From contig DHHC01000016.1 in NCBI GenBank assembly GCA_002403095.1, positions 62,001 to 126,000 of the forward strand: DNA of 64,000 nt, written 5' to 3'. Below the pieces are notes generated by a model. That model did not search any database. It saw only the letters and a program-made list of their open reading frames with translations, and was not told the origin of the DNA. Shown piece after piece: positions 33,498 through 41,696 of this stretch. Both the position numbers and the translations under genes were made by a program. The stretch is from Leptolinea sp. UBA4782. GTDB taxonomy: Bacteria > Chloroflexota > Anaerolineae > Anaerolineales > Anaerolineaceae. Positions within the stretch are counted from its first letter, which is position 1. Every line of letters begins with the position of its first letter.

Positions 33498-35206
33498 GCG
33501 ACACACCTGCCAACCAATTAAAAAACCAGCCGGTCGGCTATGTGATCGGCGGCGGGTTGAAAGAGAACCTGCGCGTCCGCCTTACCGCATCTCCCCAGAG
33601 TGTGCAGGAAGGCGCTTTTGTGGTGATTGACAGTAAGAACTGGCGCTTTTATGGACTGGTAACCGACCTGCAGCTTGGCGCTACCGACCCACTCTTTGCG
33701 GATGAACAGAGCGAGGGCAGGCTGTCACCAGAGCTAGCAGACCTGCTGCTTGGGCAGACCCTGTACACCAACCTGGAGGTGATGCCGCAGTTGATGATGG
33801 ACAGGGGACCGGAACCTGATTCACCGGATTACCCCGAGTGGGCAGCAACCCATGACGAGAAAAAAGACCGTCCTATCGCTGTCAAGACCATTCCCGCCCA
33901 TCATGCCCATGTGCGCATGGCAGACGCCGGAGATATTGCCGAAGTCTTTGGTGAACCCGGCAAGGATGGTAATTTTGTCATCGGCTATACCCGTGAACAG
34001 AACCATCCCATCTGCATCGACCTGGATAAAATGGTGCAGCGGTCATCCGGCATATTCGGCGCCACCGGCACAGGCAAATCCTTCCTGACACGCATCATCC
34101 TGGCAGGCTTGATCAAACGCGATAAGGCATCCATCCTGGTGTTTGACATGCATAACGAGTACGGCTTGGATGATACTGCCTCAGACACCGGGGAATCGGT
34201 CAAAGGGCTGCGTTCGCGTTTTGGCGCCAGCAAGGTGCAGGTGGTTGGCCTGGGTAGCGGCACCACCATCCGCGGGCAGACACCTGATTACCACCTGGTG
34301 ATCGGGGAGAAGGATATTCTGCCAGAAGATATCGAAATGCTGACGCATGAGCTCAACCTGAAAGAAACCACACCAACCACCCTGGAAGCGCTACACAGGT
34401 CCTTTGGAAACGATTGGTTCAATGCGTTTAAGAAGATGAATACCAATGGCAGAATCAAAGACGATGACGGTAAATCCATCCCTGCGCCCGGCAGCGTGGA
34501 TGAATGGGCAACTGAATCGGGTGTGAACGTGATGGCAGCTGAGGGGCTGCGATCAAAACTTGGGCGCGTATTCGACCGCAGCTACATAATGGAGAACCCT
34601 GCAGCAAATACGCTAAAGGAAATCATAACAGCGTTGCAGAAAGGTCGCCACATCGTCCTGTCCTTTGGCAACTTTGAAACCGATCTCGATTACCTGCTGG
34701 TGACCAACTTGATCACACGCCGCATCCGCGAAGAATGGGAGAAGATGACCGATGAGTTCCGCTCGAAAAAAGGAACCGAACCCCGCCCGCTGGCAATTGT
34801 GGTGGAAGAAGCCCACAAGCTGCTTAACCGCGAGATGGCATTCCAGACCACCTTCTCTACCATTGCACGCGAGCTGCGCAAGTACTATGTCACCTTGCTG
34901 GTGATCGACCAGCGCCCCTCCCAGATCTACGACGAGGTCATGTCGCAGCTGGGCACGCGCATCACAGGCTGGCTGGGAGATGACAGTGATATTGCCGCGG
35001 TCCTTTCCGGCCTGGCTGCCAAGGATTCACTGCGCGGAATGCTGTCGCGCCTGCAGCCCAAGGAGGAAGTGCTCATGCTGGGCTGGTCCATGCCCATGCC
35101 GATGCTGGTGCGCACCCGCCGCTACGACGACCGGTTCTGGCAGGAACTTTTGGGTAAGGAAAGCAAAGGGACAGCTGACGAAATCCTAAAAAAACTGGGT
35201 TGGTAA
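33494..35206 (+). CDS. herA: HerA-type DNA translocase (DUF87 ATPase)
   Basis: Hexameric bipolar DNA translocase of the FtsK/HerA family (570 aa). An N-terminal HAS barrel (YVIGGGLKENLRVRLTAS, WRFYGLVTDLQL) leads to the motor with Walker A GATGTGKSF, the ILVFDMHNEYG strand, Walker B IVVEEAHKLLN and the RELRKYYVTLLVIDQRPSQI region carrying the arginine finger. It powers resection with NurA. Ribosome binding site GGAGG lies at 33483-33487; the start overlaps the preceding gene. Confidence 0.9.
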   Translation: MSDTPANQLKNQPVGYVIGGGLKENLRVRLTASPQSVQEGAFVVIDSKNWRFYGLVTDLQLGATDPLFADEQSEGRLSPELADLLLGQTLYTNLEVMPQLMMDRGPEPDSPDYPEWAATHDEKKDRPIAVKTIPAHHAHVRMADAGDIAEVFGEPGKDGNFVIGYTREQNHPICIDLDKMVQRSSGIFGATGTGKSFLTRIILAGLIKRDKASILVFDMHNEYGLDDTASDTGESVKGLRSRFGASKVQVVGLGSGTTIRGQTPDYHLVIGEKDILPEDIEMLTHELNLKETTPTTLEALHRSFGNDWFNAFKKMNTNGRIKDDDGKSIPAPGSVDEWATESGVNVMAAEGLRSKLGRVFDRSYIMENPAANTLKEIITALQKGRHIVLSFGNFETDLDYLLVTNLITRRIREEWEKMTDEFRSKKGTEPRPLAIVVEEAHKLLNREMAFQTTFSTIARELRKYYVTLLVIDQRPSQIYDEVMSQLGTRITGWLGDDSDIAAVLSGLAAKDSLRGMLSRLQPKEEVLMLGWSMPMPMLVRTRRYDDRFWQELLGKESKGTADEILKKLGW

Positions 35207-35209
35207 AGC

Positions 35210-35662
35210 TCAGCGCATGAGCAGCCAGATAACCAGGGTAACTCCGATCCCGAGTAAAAAACCCATAAAAACCTGGAAAGGTGTGTGCCCGAGCACTTCC
35301 TGCAATTGTTCCTGAGACAGGGGGTGCCCCTGCAGCAGTTCGTTGATCATCTTGTTGATCTTTTCTGCCTGCCTGCCGGCTTGCCGGCGCACACCGGCGG
35401 CATCATACAGCACGATCATGGAGATGACAAACGCCAGGCCAAACAAAGGGGTGTCGAATCCTTCGAATAAACCCGCACCCAGCATTGCAGCCGTAATGGA
35501 TGAAGCATGCGAGCTGGGCATTCCGCCCGCGCTCATGAGAACATGCCAATCCACCTTCTTGTTGCGGTAGGTTTCAATTACCAGCTTGATCAGCTGTGCC
35601 AGGAACCATGACAGTATGGCAGCCTGCAACACCGGATTGGAGACAATTTGTTTGAAGGCCAT
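35210..35662 (-). CDS. DUF212 (YuiD-like) acid phosphatase-related membrane protein
   Basis: A 150-residue membrane protein with three to four hydrophobic segments. The family motif GGMPSSHASSITAAML, near residue 46, and the following VLYDAAGVRRQAGRQA match DUF212/VanZ-like acid phosphatase relatives (divergent PAP2). The biological substrate is unknown. It starts 9 bp after the stop of xseB on the same strand, so it is probably co-transcribed with xseAB. It ends 3 bp from the converging herA. Confidence 0.85.
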   Translation of the reverse strand: MAFKQIVSNPVLQAAILSWFLAQLIKLVIETYRNKKVDWHVLMSAGGMPSSHASSITAAMLGAGLFEGFDTPLFGLAFVISMIVLYDAAGVRRQAGRQAEKINKMINELLQGHPLSQEQLQEVLGHTPFQVFMGFLLGIGVTLVIWLLMR

Positions 35663-35671
35663 AGTTTCCTT

Positions 35672-35899
35672 TTAGAGCACGGTCTCCCCGGATACATCCG
35701 GGTTGGCCAGGGTTTGGATGCGCAATTCAGCCTTATCCAGTAAATTCAGGCAGTGTTTGCCAAGCACCTGGCCGCGTTCAAACAGACGGATCATGTCCTC
35801 CAGTGCCCCGCTATTTCCCTCCAATGACTGGATGATCCCCTCCAATTCTTTTACAGCTTCCTCGTAAGTCAATTCTTCTACAGGTTTTTCTGTCATCAC
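35672..35899 (-). CDS. xseB: Exodeoxyribonuclease VII small subunit
   Basis: A 75-residue all-helical subunit. LTYEEAVKELEGIIQSLEGN, then LFERGQVLGKHCLNLLDKAEL, is the family signature. Several XseB subunits bind one XseA and are needed for stability. It begins 2 bp after the xseA stop. Confidence 0.93.
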   Translation of the reverse strand: MMTEKPVEELTYEEAVKELEGIIQSLEGNSGALEDMIRLFERGQVLGKHCLNLLDKAELRIQTLANPDVSGETVL

Positions 35900-35901
35900 A
35901 T

Positions 35902-37152
35902 TTATCCTTCACCCGAAACCGCCGGATCCCTGTTTATCTGCACATCCCTCACCCGGGCGGCGATTTTACCATCCTGTAATTTTACCTGAATTGGCATTTC
36001 TGCATGAACCTGGCGGGCACTCTTCACCAGGCTGCCATCCTGGCTGAATACCAGGGCGAAACCGCGTTCAAGCACTGCCTGCGGGCTGACTGACCGCAAG
36101 TGCAGCAGGCTGCCTTCCATCCTGCTGCGCAGCAATTGCAGCAAGTAACCGGCAGAACTTGATGCCCGCTCGATAAGCATATCAATATGCTGGCGTTCGT
36201 TCTGGATCTGGTTCATGGGAGACAGGCGAGCCAGCGCATGCAAATCTTCGCGCAGGTCAGCCCGCCTATCCTGGATGCCTTGGCTGGCAGCATTCTGCAG
36301 GCTGGTTTGCAGGGTATCCAGTTCAGCCCGGATTTCAAGGATATCCGGCACCGCTGTGACGGCTGCAGCAGTTGGGGTCGGGGCACGTACGTCTGCGGCA
36401 AAGTCTGAAAGGGTGAAGTCGGTCTCGTGCCCAATGCCGGTGATTACTGGAATGCTGCTTTCAGATACTGCGCGCACCACCCGCTCATCGTTGAATGCCC
36501 ACAGATCTTCGATCGAACCACCGCCGCGAGCCAGGATAATGACATCCACCTGCTCCTGGTTCAAAGCCTTCACTTGCGCAGCGATCTCAGCCGGGGCGGA
36601 TACCCCCTGCACTGCTGCCGGTGCCAGTAAAACCTCAACCAGCGGGTAGCGCTGGCGGAAGATATTAAGCATATCCTGCAAGGCTGCCCCGGTAGAGGAA
36701 GTGACAATTCCGATCCTGCCCGGCTTTGCAGGCAATTCCTTTTTCCGTTCAGGGGCAAACAGGCCTTCTGCTTCAAGTTGTGCTTTCAAACGCAGGAATT
36801 CCTGGAAGAGTGCCCCCTCACCAACAGCCTGCACGTTGTCGATGTACAACTGATAATCGCCGCCACGGTCGTAAACACTGATCCGCCCATGGGCGGTGAC
36901 CGCCATACCCTCCTGCAGCCGGAGACGCAGGCGGGAAACGTAGGTCTTCCAGATAATGCAGCGAAGCGTGGCTGTTTCATCTTTAAGCGATAAATACACA
37001 TGACCGGACGTGTGGTACTTCAGGTTGGAGACCTCACCTTCCACCCAAATATCTTGCAGAACCGGCTCCGATTCTAACAGGGCAGTGATGAAGCGGGTCA
37101 ATTCACTGACTGTCAGCGTAGATGGATTGAACAGGCCCGGCTGCTGATTCAT
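35902..37152 (-). CDS. xseA: Exodeoxyribonuclease VII large subunit
   Basis: A 416-residue nuclease subunit that degrades single-stranded DNA from both ends. The N-terminal OB fold (VSELTRFITALLESEP, ISVYDRGGDYQLYI) and the catalytic half (PGRIGIVTSSTGAALQD, DVIILARGGGSIEDLWAFND, TGIGHETDFTLSDFAADVRAPTPTAAA) are intact. It overlaps the isochorismatase-like gene by 4 bp. Confidence 0.95.
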   Translation of the reverse strand: MNQQPGLFNPSTLTVSELTRFITALLESEPVLQDIWVEGEVSNLKYHTSGHVYLSLKDETATLRCIIWKTYVSRLRLRLQEGMAVTAHGRISVYDRGGDYQLYIDNVQAVGEGALFQEFLRLKAQLEAEGLFAPERKKELPAKPGRIGIVTSSTGAALQDMLNIFRQRYPLVEVLLAPAAVQGVSAPAEIAAQVKALNQEQVDVIILARGGGSIEDLWAFNDERVVRAVSESSIPVITGIGHETDFTLSDFAADVRAPTPTAAAVTAVPDILEIRAELDTLQTSLQNAASQGIQDRRADLREDLHALARLSPMNQIQNERQHIDMLIERASSSAGYLLQLLRSRMEGSLLHLRSVSPQAVLERGFALVFSQDGSLVKSARQVHAEMPIQVKLQDGKIAARVRDVQINRDPAVSGEG

Positions 37153-37856
37153 ACAATGTCCCTGACCACTTCGATCCCGTTCAAAGCCATGTGGTGCAGG
37201 AAAACCGCATGCAGTAGATCACCGTCGTGCGCAATACCACCCTGCGTTTCTGCGGCAGCAGCGGGATAATCATAGGTTTGTACGCAGTTCTCAGGCACAA
37301 TCACCCTGCGCTGCAAGTTGCGGGCATTGGCATCCAGCCGCAGGTACATGGCCAGCTGGTAAACGCACAGGTCAGTCACATCTCCCACCACAATGAAAGT
37401 GTCCACTTCCGGGTGAACCAGCACCCAATCTTCCAGTTCAGTTTGCATCCCGGAGGCGATAGTGTTCTTGGGGATGTTCAAAATGCTGCCCGCAAACGGC
37501 AGCGCCTTCAACTCATCAACCGGTTCAGCTTCAGCTGTTCCCTGCACGCAATGCGGCAAGAAAGCGTTGAATTCGACCGCATCAGGTTCATGCCTGTCGG
37601 TGGCATGCAGGAAATTCCTCACCCCAGCATCCCAGGCAGCCTGCATGATGCGCACCACGTTTGGTATGATCTTCTCCACCCTGGGGCTGGAAAGCGATCC
37701 AAAGCGGATGAAGCCGTTGATGATGTCCACCGCAGTGATTGTTGTCCGTTCTGGTTCTGCAAAAAGTGCTGCAGCAGAAAGTACCGGCAGGTTTGCCAGC
37801 CAGGCTTCGACATGGTCCAGGAATGGCTGTGATTTTTGTGAAAGATTTGGTTCCAT
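37149..37856 (-). CDS. Isochorismatase-family cysteine hydrolase
   Basis: A 235-residue alpha/beta hydrolase of the nicotinamidase/isochorismatase family. The catalytic aspartate is in TTITAVDIINGFI and the nucleophilic cysteine in VGDVTDLCVYQLAMYLRL; the middle carries the expected lysine-free variant region (LNIPKNTIASGMQTELED) where the family lysine may be K in PKNT. It probably hydrolyses an amide or ester such as nicotinamide, but no NAD-salvage gene is nearby. It precedes xseA in an operon. Confidence 0.8.
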   Translation of the reverse strand: MEPNLSQKSQPFLDHVEAWLANLPVLSAAALFAEPERTTITAVDIINGFIRFGSLSSPRVEKIIPNVVRIMQAAWDAGVRNFLHATDRHEPDAVEFNAFLPHCVQGTAEAEPVDELKALPFAGSILNIPKNTIASGMQTELEDWVLVHPEVDTFIVVGDVTDLCVYQLAMYLRLDANARNLQRRVIVPENCVQTYDYPAAAAETQGGIAHDGDLLHAVFLHHMALNGIEVVRDIV

Positions 37857-37984
37857 AATATAATCCCTTTTCCCTTACTTATTGTACCTATGAAAAGCAA
37901 TTCTTACCCTGCGATTGCACCAAATCGACGACCGGGTTCGCTCATTGGATAGGAGCCTCAGGGGTTACCATAAGGCTGCATTCT

Positions 37985-39154
37985 TTAACGGAATGGCGTA
38001 AAGAATTGTAGCGAATTTACCACGGTATTCCAGAGACGGTCGAAACCTTCCACCCCGGCCGGCCAGCGCTCCGGTTCCAGCGGTTGCGCAACAATAGTGT
38101 ACACCGTATCTTCAATGCCGACGATATATGCCACCCTGGAAGCCCACGGGCCTTGCTGGTTGCGGTACACCACCGCAGGATACCCGCCGATGGTCATATC
38201 CATGATTGTAGCCGAATCTATCAAGTCAAGATGCGGTTGGATGACTTCGCGCGGTGCTTTCCCTGCTGCTTTTCCAAAGGTGCCCAGGGTTATGGAAGTG
38301 CGGACCTCGCCAAAATCCGCCAGGGTATCCAGTACCGGTCCCCCCTCAACACGTCCAAAAAAACCGGGGACTGGGGCAAAATCTGCCGGGTAGGCAAAAC
38401 AATATCCAGATGCTGCATCGATCAATACTCTCGTGTCTACCGTTTCAACAGGACAGACCTGGGCTGATGTGACCAGCGCGAAATCATGCTCAGGGACATA
38501 GAAATGGATACTGGACAGAACCGTTGTCCATATAGCCTCGAGATTGTTTGCCAAGCCGGGAACTGCTTCCGGTTCCGGCATCAGGCTGATGCGGTACTTG
38601 TAATCCCCTGCCACGATAAATGCCGACTGCTCGCCGAAGAAAGAGGGCAGGTTGTGTTGTACAATGGCAGGAATATTGTCAACGGTGAGCTCCTCGTGGC
38701 TTGAATCAACCGGTTCCCCCAGGCTGCTTAAATATTTTTCTGCATACCCGGCGCTGTCCAACCCGGCTGCCAGTCCAGTGGCATACACAACCAGGCTCGC
38801 CCGCGGGGCTTCCTGTGAGCCGTTCTGCAGTGTCTGGCCAAACAGCCAGAGGTCTTGCGGGTAATCTGCATTCAGGGATACTTCAACCCCAAGCGGGTAA
38901 AGAAAGCAGTAGCCATTTTCCCGGCTGATGTAGAGCAAAGTAGTGTCTGAAGGAACCGGGCATCCCTGCAGGATATCAGCAGGTTCAGGGGTTGGTTGCT
39001 CCAGTGATGGAGCAGTTGGCGCAGCCGTTTCTGCAGCTGGGACAGTCTCCAGGACCGGGGTGTCTGTTGCGGACGGTATACCGGTACAGCCTGCCAGCAA
39101 TGCGGCAATAACAAGGTACAATCCAATTTTGTTCTGGGATCCCAGGTTTCTCAC
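37985..39154 (-). CDS. Lipoprotein with internally duplicated domain
   Basis: A 389-residue lipoprotein (lipobox LLAGC) with a Thr/Pro linker. Two halves repeat the same plan: a Cys-Pro opening, a GYCFLYP or GYCFAYP strand, a conserved NIPAIV or GYPAVV strand, and a terminal LEAIWTTVLSSIHFY or FDRLWNTVVNSLQFF helix. This layout resembles PsbP-like or DUF-type beta domains found in Chloroflexota lipoproteins. Function is unknown. It points away from the DNA methyltransferase gene, with an 83-bp divergent gap. Confidence 0.7.
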   Translation of the reverse strand: MRNLGSQNKIGLYLVIAALLAGCTGIPSATDTPVLETVPAAETAAPTAPSLEQPTPEPADILQGCPVPSDTTLLYISRENGYCFLYPLGVEVSLNADYPQDLWLFGQTLQNGSQEAPRASLVVYATGLAAGLDSAGYAEKYLSSLGEPVDSSHEELTVDNIPAIVQHNLPSFFGEQSAFIVAGDYKYRISLMPEPEAVPGLANNLEAIWTTVLSSIHFYVPEHDFALVTSAQVCPVETVDTRVLIDAASGYCFAYPADFAPVPGFFGRVEGGPVLDTLADFGEVRTSITLGTFGKAAGKAPREVIQPHLDLIDSATIMDMTIGGYPAVVYRNQQGPWASRVAYIVGIEDTVYTIVAQPLEPERWPAGVEGFDRLWNTVVNSLQFFTPFR

Positions 39155-39221
39155 AATGTTCTCCGCTATTATTAAGACAATATTTGTCTTATTTATAACA
39201 TAAATCGCCCCACTTTGCTTA

Positions 39222-39230
39222 TGTTACAAT
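39222..39230 (+). promoter_or_regulatory. Extended -10 (TGTTACAAT) 7 nt before a start codon
   Basis: TGT plus TACAAT (39225-39230), followed 7 nt later by ATG 39238 with no ribosome binding site. Leaderless transcript predicted for the DNA methyltransferase. Confidence 0.55.
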
Positions 39231-39237
39231 CATCCGT

Positions 39238-40077
39238 ATGGCTTCAAAAGTAATTCTTGCCGACAATTTATCCGTGCTGCAATCCATGCCGGACGCATGC
39301 ATCGACTTGATTTACATAGATCCCCCCTTCAATACCGGCAAACAGCAGACCCGCCTGCACCTAAAAACCGAACAGAGTGAGACCGGCGACCGCACCGGCT
39401 TCCAGGGCAGGCGTTACCAGACGGTGAAGCTGGGCAGCCGCTCTTACACCGACATGTACGACGATTACCTTGCTTTCCTGGAACCCCGCCTGCAGCAAGC
39501 GCATCGTGTTCTGACACCGCACGGCAGCCTGTATTTCCATATCGATTATCGCGAAGTGCATTACTGCAAAGTGCTGCTGGACCAGGTCTTTGGGCGTGAA
39601 AGCTTTATCAATGAAATTATCTGGGCGTATGACTACGGCGCCCGCACACGCAAGAAATGGCCGCCAAAGCACGACAACATCCTGTGGTACGCCAAAGATC
39701 CGCAAAAGTATACGTTCAATTACGACGCTATTGACCGCATCCCCTACCTCTCTCCCGGTTTGGTAGGAGCGGAAAAGGCTGCCAGGGGGAAAACCCCGAC
39801 CGACACCTGGTGGCACACCATCGTGCCGACCAATGGCACCGAGAAAACCGGCTACCCAACTCAGAAACCGCTCGGCATCATCCGCAGGATCATTACCGCC
39901 TCCTCCAATCCCGGGGATATGGTGATGGATTTCTTTGCCGGCAGCGGAACCGTTGGTGCGGTTTGCCTGGAGCTCGACCGTGATTTCATCCTGGTGGACA
40001 ACAATCCCCAGGCTTTCGAAGTGATTAAGAATCGGTTTACTGGCTGCCCCGAAATTGATTTTATCGTGGGCGATTAG
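39238..40077 (+). CDS. Orphan site-specific DNA methyltransferase (N6-adenine/N4-cytosine, class beta)
   Basis: A 279-residue class-beta amino-methyltransferase. The catalytic DPPF (IYIDPPFNTG) comes first, at residues 27-30, and the SAM-binding FAGSGT (MDFFAGSGTVGAVCLELDRDF) is near the C-terminus. The sequence LVDNNPQAFEVIKNR closes the SAM domain. No target-recognition subunit or restriction enzyme is nearby, so it is a solitary methylase whose role may be in gene regulation or repair strand marking. The recognition sequence cannot be predicted. Confidence 0.88.
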   Translation: MASKVILADNLSVLQSMPDACIDLIYIDPPFNTGKQQTRLHLKTEQSETGDRTGFQGRRYQTVKLGSRSYTDMYDDYLAFLEPRLQQAHRVLTPHGSLYFHIDYREVHYCKVLLDQVFGRESFINEIIWAYDYGARTRKKWPPKHDNILWYAKDPQKYTFNYDAIDRIPYLSPGLVGAEKAARGKTPTDTWWHTIVPTNGTEKTGYPTQKPLGIIRRIITASSNPGDMVMDFFAGSGTVGAVCLELDRDFILVDNNPQAFEVIKNRFTGCPEIDFIVGD

Positions 40078-40092
40078 GTTGGAGCGCGGCAA

Positions 40093-40926
40093 GTGAAGAA
40101 AAACAACCTTTTCCTGATCCTGCTAATTTCCGCTATTATCCTGGCTTCCTGCAGCCGCAACAACGCCCTTGACGCCCACGCAACCGAAACCGCCATTGCC
40201 GGCAGCATTTTTGCCACCTGGACAGCTTCAGCTCCCTTGAATCCACCTCCAGCGGCTGCGTCGCCGCTGCCGTCTCTTACCCCAACCAGCGCTGCCTGGC
40301 AGACACCTACTCCCTTCCCCCAGGCCAGGGTGAAGTCGCAAGGCCTGAATGTCCGCGAAGGCCCCGGCACCGATTACCTCTCCCTGGAATTGCTTTCCAC
40401 CAATACCCCCCTGGTTGTCACCGGGCAGACTGCAGTATGCAACTGGCTGAAAGTGATCACACCCTCTGGCAACAAAGGCTGGGTCAGCGGAGGTGAATTT
40501 TACATAGAACTGGATAGACCCTGCTCCCAGATACCCGAAGCAGCTTTCCGTCCTGTAAATGGCGCCGTTTTACTGGACTACCGGACATATGAGGGAACAG
40601 GCTATATCAAGATTACCAACCCGCTGGCAGCAGATGCGGTGGTCATCCTGACGAACATGTCGCGCATGCCTGTCCTGGTGGTATATGTGCGTTCGGGTGA
40701 ACAGTACATCGTGGAAGGGCTGCCTGAAAGCACTTATGAGCTCTTCCTGGGTGTGGGCAACAACTGGCTGGGCGACCAGATGGTTTTTGAAGATTCCCTG
40801 GGAAATTTCCAGGTGATTGACCTGTTCAATATTACCGCGGTTACAATCGAATTCGAACTGATGATATCCACCGAAAGCAGCACGGCAACACCCGTGGAAG
40901 AAGAGTTCCCTTCCCTCCTGCCTTAA
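40093..40926 (+). CDS. SH3-domain lipoprotein
   Basis: A 277-residue lipoprotein starting at GTG 40093 (GGAG upstream), with lipobox ILASC. After a Pro/Thr linker, one bacterial SH3 domain (VKSQGLNVREGPGTDYLSL, WLKVITPSGNKGWVSG) suggests cell wall binding. The C-terminal 140 residues are a beta-rich domain (VNGAVLLDYRTYEGTGYIKI) of unknown function. Confidence 0.78.
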   Translation: MKKNNLFLILLISAIILASCSRNNALDAHATETAIAGSIFATWTASAPLNPPPAAASPLPSLTPTSAAWQTPTPFPQARVKSQGLNVREGPGTDYLSLELLSTNTPLVVTGQTAVCNWLKVITPSGNKGWVSGGEFYIELDRPCSQIPEAAFRPVNGAVLLDYRTYEGTGYIKITNPLAADAVVILTNMSRMPVLVVYVRSGEQYIVEGLPESTYELFLGVGNNWLGDQMVFEDSLGNFQVIDLFNITAVTIEFELMISTESSTATPVEEEFPSLLP

Positions 40927-41018
40927 TTACCCTCGATAAAAATCTCTTAACGCTTTTTTCCATCCCACCGGTGTGAACCTGCAGGCCTGTTTCCAGAAAT
41001 AATCCACCCTGCCGGGCA

Positions 41019-41027
41019 TGATATACT
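41019..41027 (+). promoter_or_regulatory. Extended -10 (TGATATACT) 6 nt before a start codon
   Basis: TGA plus TATACT (41022-41027); ATG 41034 follows after 6 nt. No ribosome binding site. Leaderless rsmI-rsmE transcript predicted. Confidence 0.55.
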
Positions 41028-41033
41028 ACTTTT

Positions 41034-41696
41034 ATGCTCTATCTGGTTGCAACCCCGATCGGAAACCTGGGTGATATCACCCAGCGTGCATTGGAAGTGC
41101 TTGCTGTGGCGGATTGGGTGGTCAGCGAAGATACCCGCAAGACCGGGCATATGCTGAACCACTTCGGCATAAAGAAACCCCAGCTGTCTTTTCATGAATT
41201 TAACGAAAGCAAGGTCTTGCCGCAGGTGATGAATTTGCTGCGCGAGGGGAATTCAGTTGCCCTGGTGACCAATGCCGGAACCCCTGCCATTTCCGATCCC
41301 GGGTACATCCTGGTTCGGGCCGCCCTGCAAGAGAATATCCCCGTTTCAGCCATCCCTGGTCCAACCGCCCTGATCACAGCCCTTGTCCTTTCGGGCTTGC
41401 CGGTGCATAGCTTTACCTTCCGGGGCTTTCCGCCCCATAAGGGCGGGCCCCGCCGGCGTTTCCTTGAAGTGGATAAAGACAGCCCGCATACCCTGATCTT
41501 CTATGAAAGCCCTTACCGGCTGGAAGCCTTTCTGAAGGATGCGCTCGAAATCTACGGCGACCGCCAGGCTGCCATTGCGAATGACCTGACAAAGTTTTAC
41601 GAATCGGTCGAGCGCGGGCTCTTGTCCGAACTTGCTGCCAGTATCAGCGGTAAAACCTTGAAAGGCGAATACGTAGTGGTGATCGCTGGAAAATGA
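41034..41696 (+). CDS. rsmI: 16S rRNA 2'-O-ribose methyltransferase RsmI, short form
   Basis: SAM-dependent methylase for C1402 of 16S rRNA. The opening LYLVATPIGNLGDITQRALE, then VSEDTRKTGHMLNHF, NAGTPAISDPGY and FRGFPP, are RsmI wording. At 220 residues it lacks roughly 60 C-terminal residues found in the E. coli enzyme (286 aa); it ends cleanly at ISGKTLKGEYVVVIAGK, so only the C-terminal accessory region is absent. It overlaps rsmE by 4 bp. Confidence 0.93.
   Translation: MLYLVATPIGNLGDITQRALEVLAVADWVVSEDTRKTGHMLNHFGIKKPQLSFHEFNESKVLPQVMNLLREGNSVALVTNAGTPAISDPGYILVRAALQENIPVSAIPGPTALITALVLSGLPVHSFTFRGFPPHKGGPRRRFLEVDKDSPHTLIFYESPYRLEAFLKDALEIYGDRQAAIANDLTKFYESVERGLLSELAASISGKTLKGEYVVVIAGK

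Noticed and set aside
31672..35206. A HerA-based anti-phage defence system
   Set aside because: No Sir2, DUF4297 or other effector gene accompanies HerA; NurA plus HAS protein plus HerA fits DNA-end processing better. Not excluded, but unsupported.
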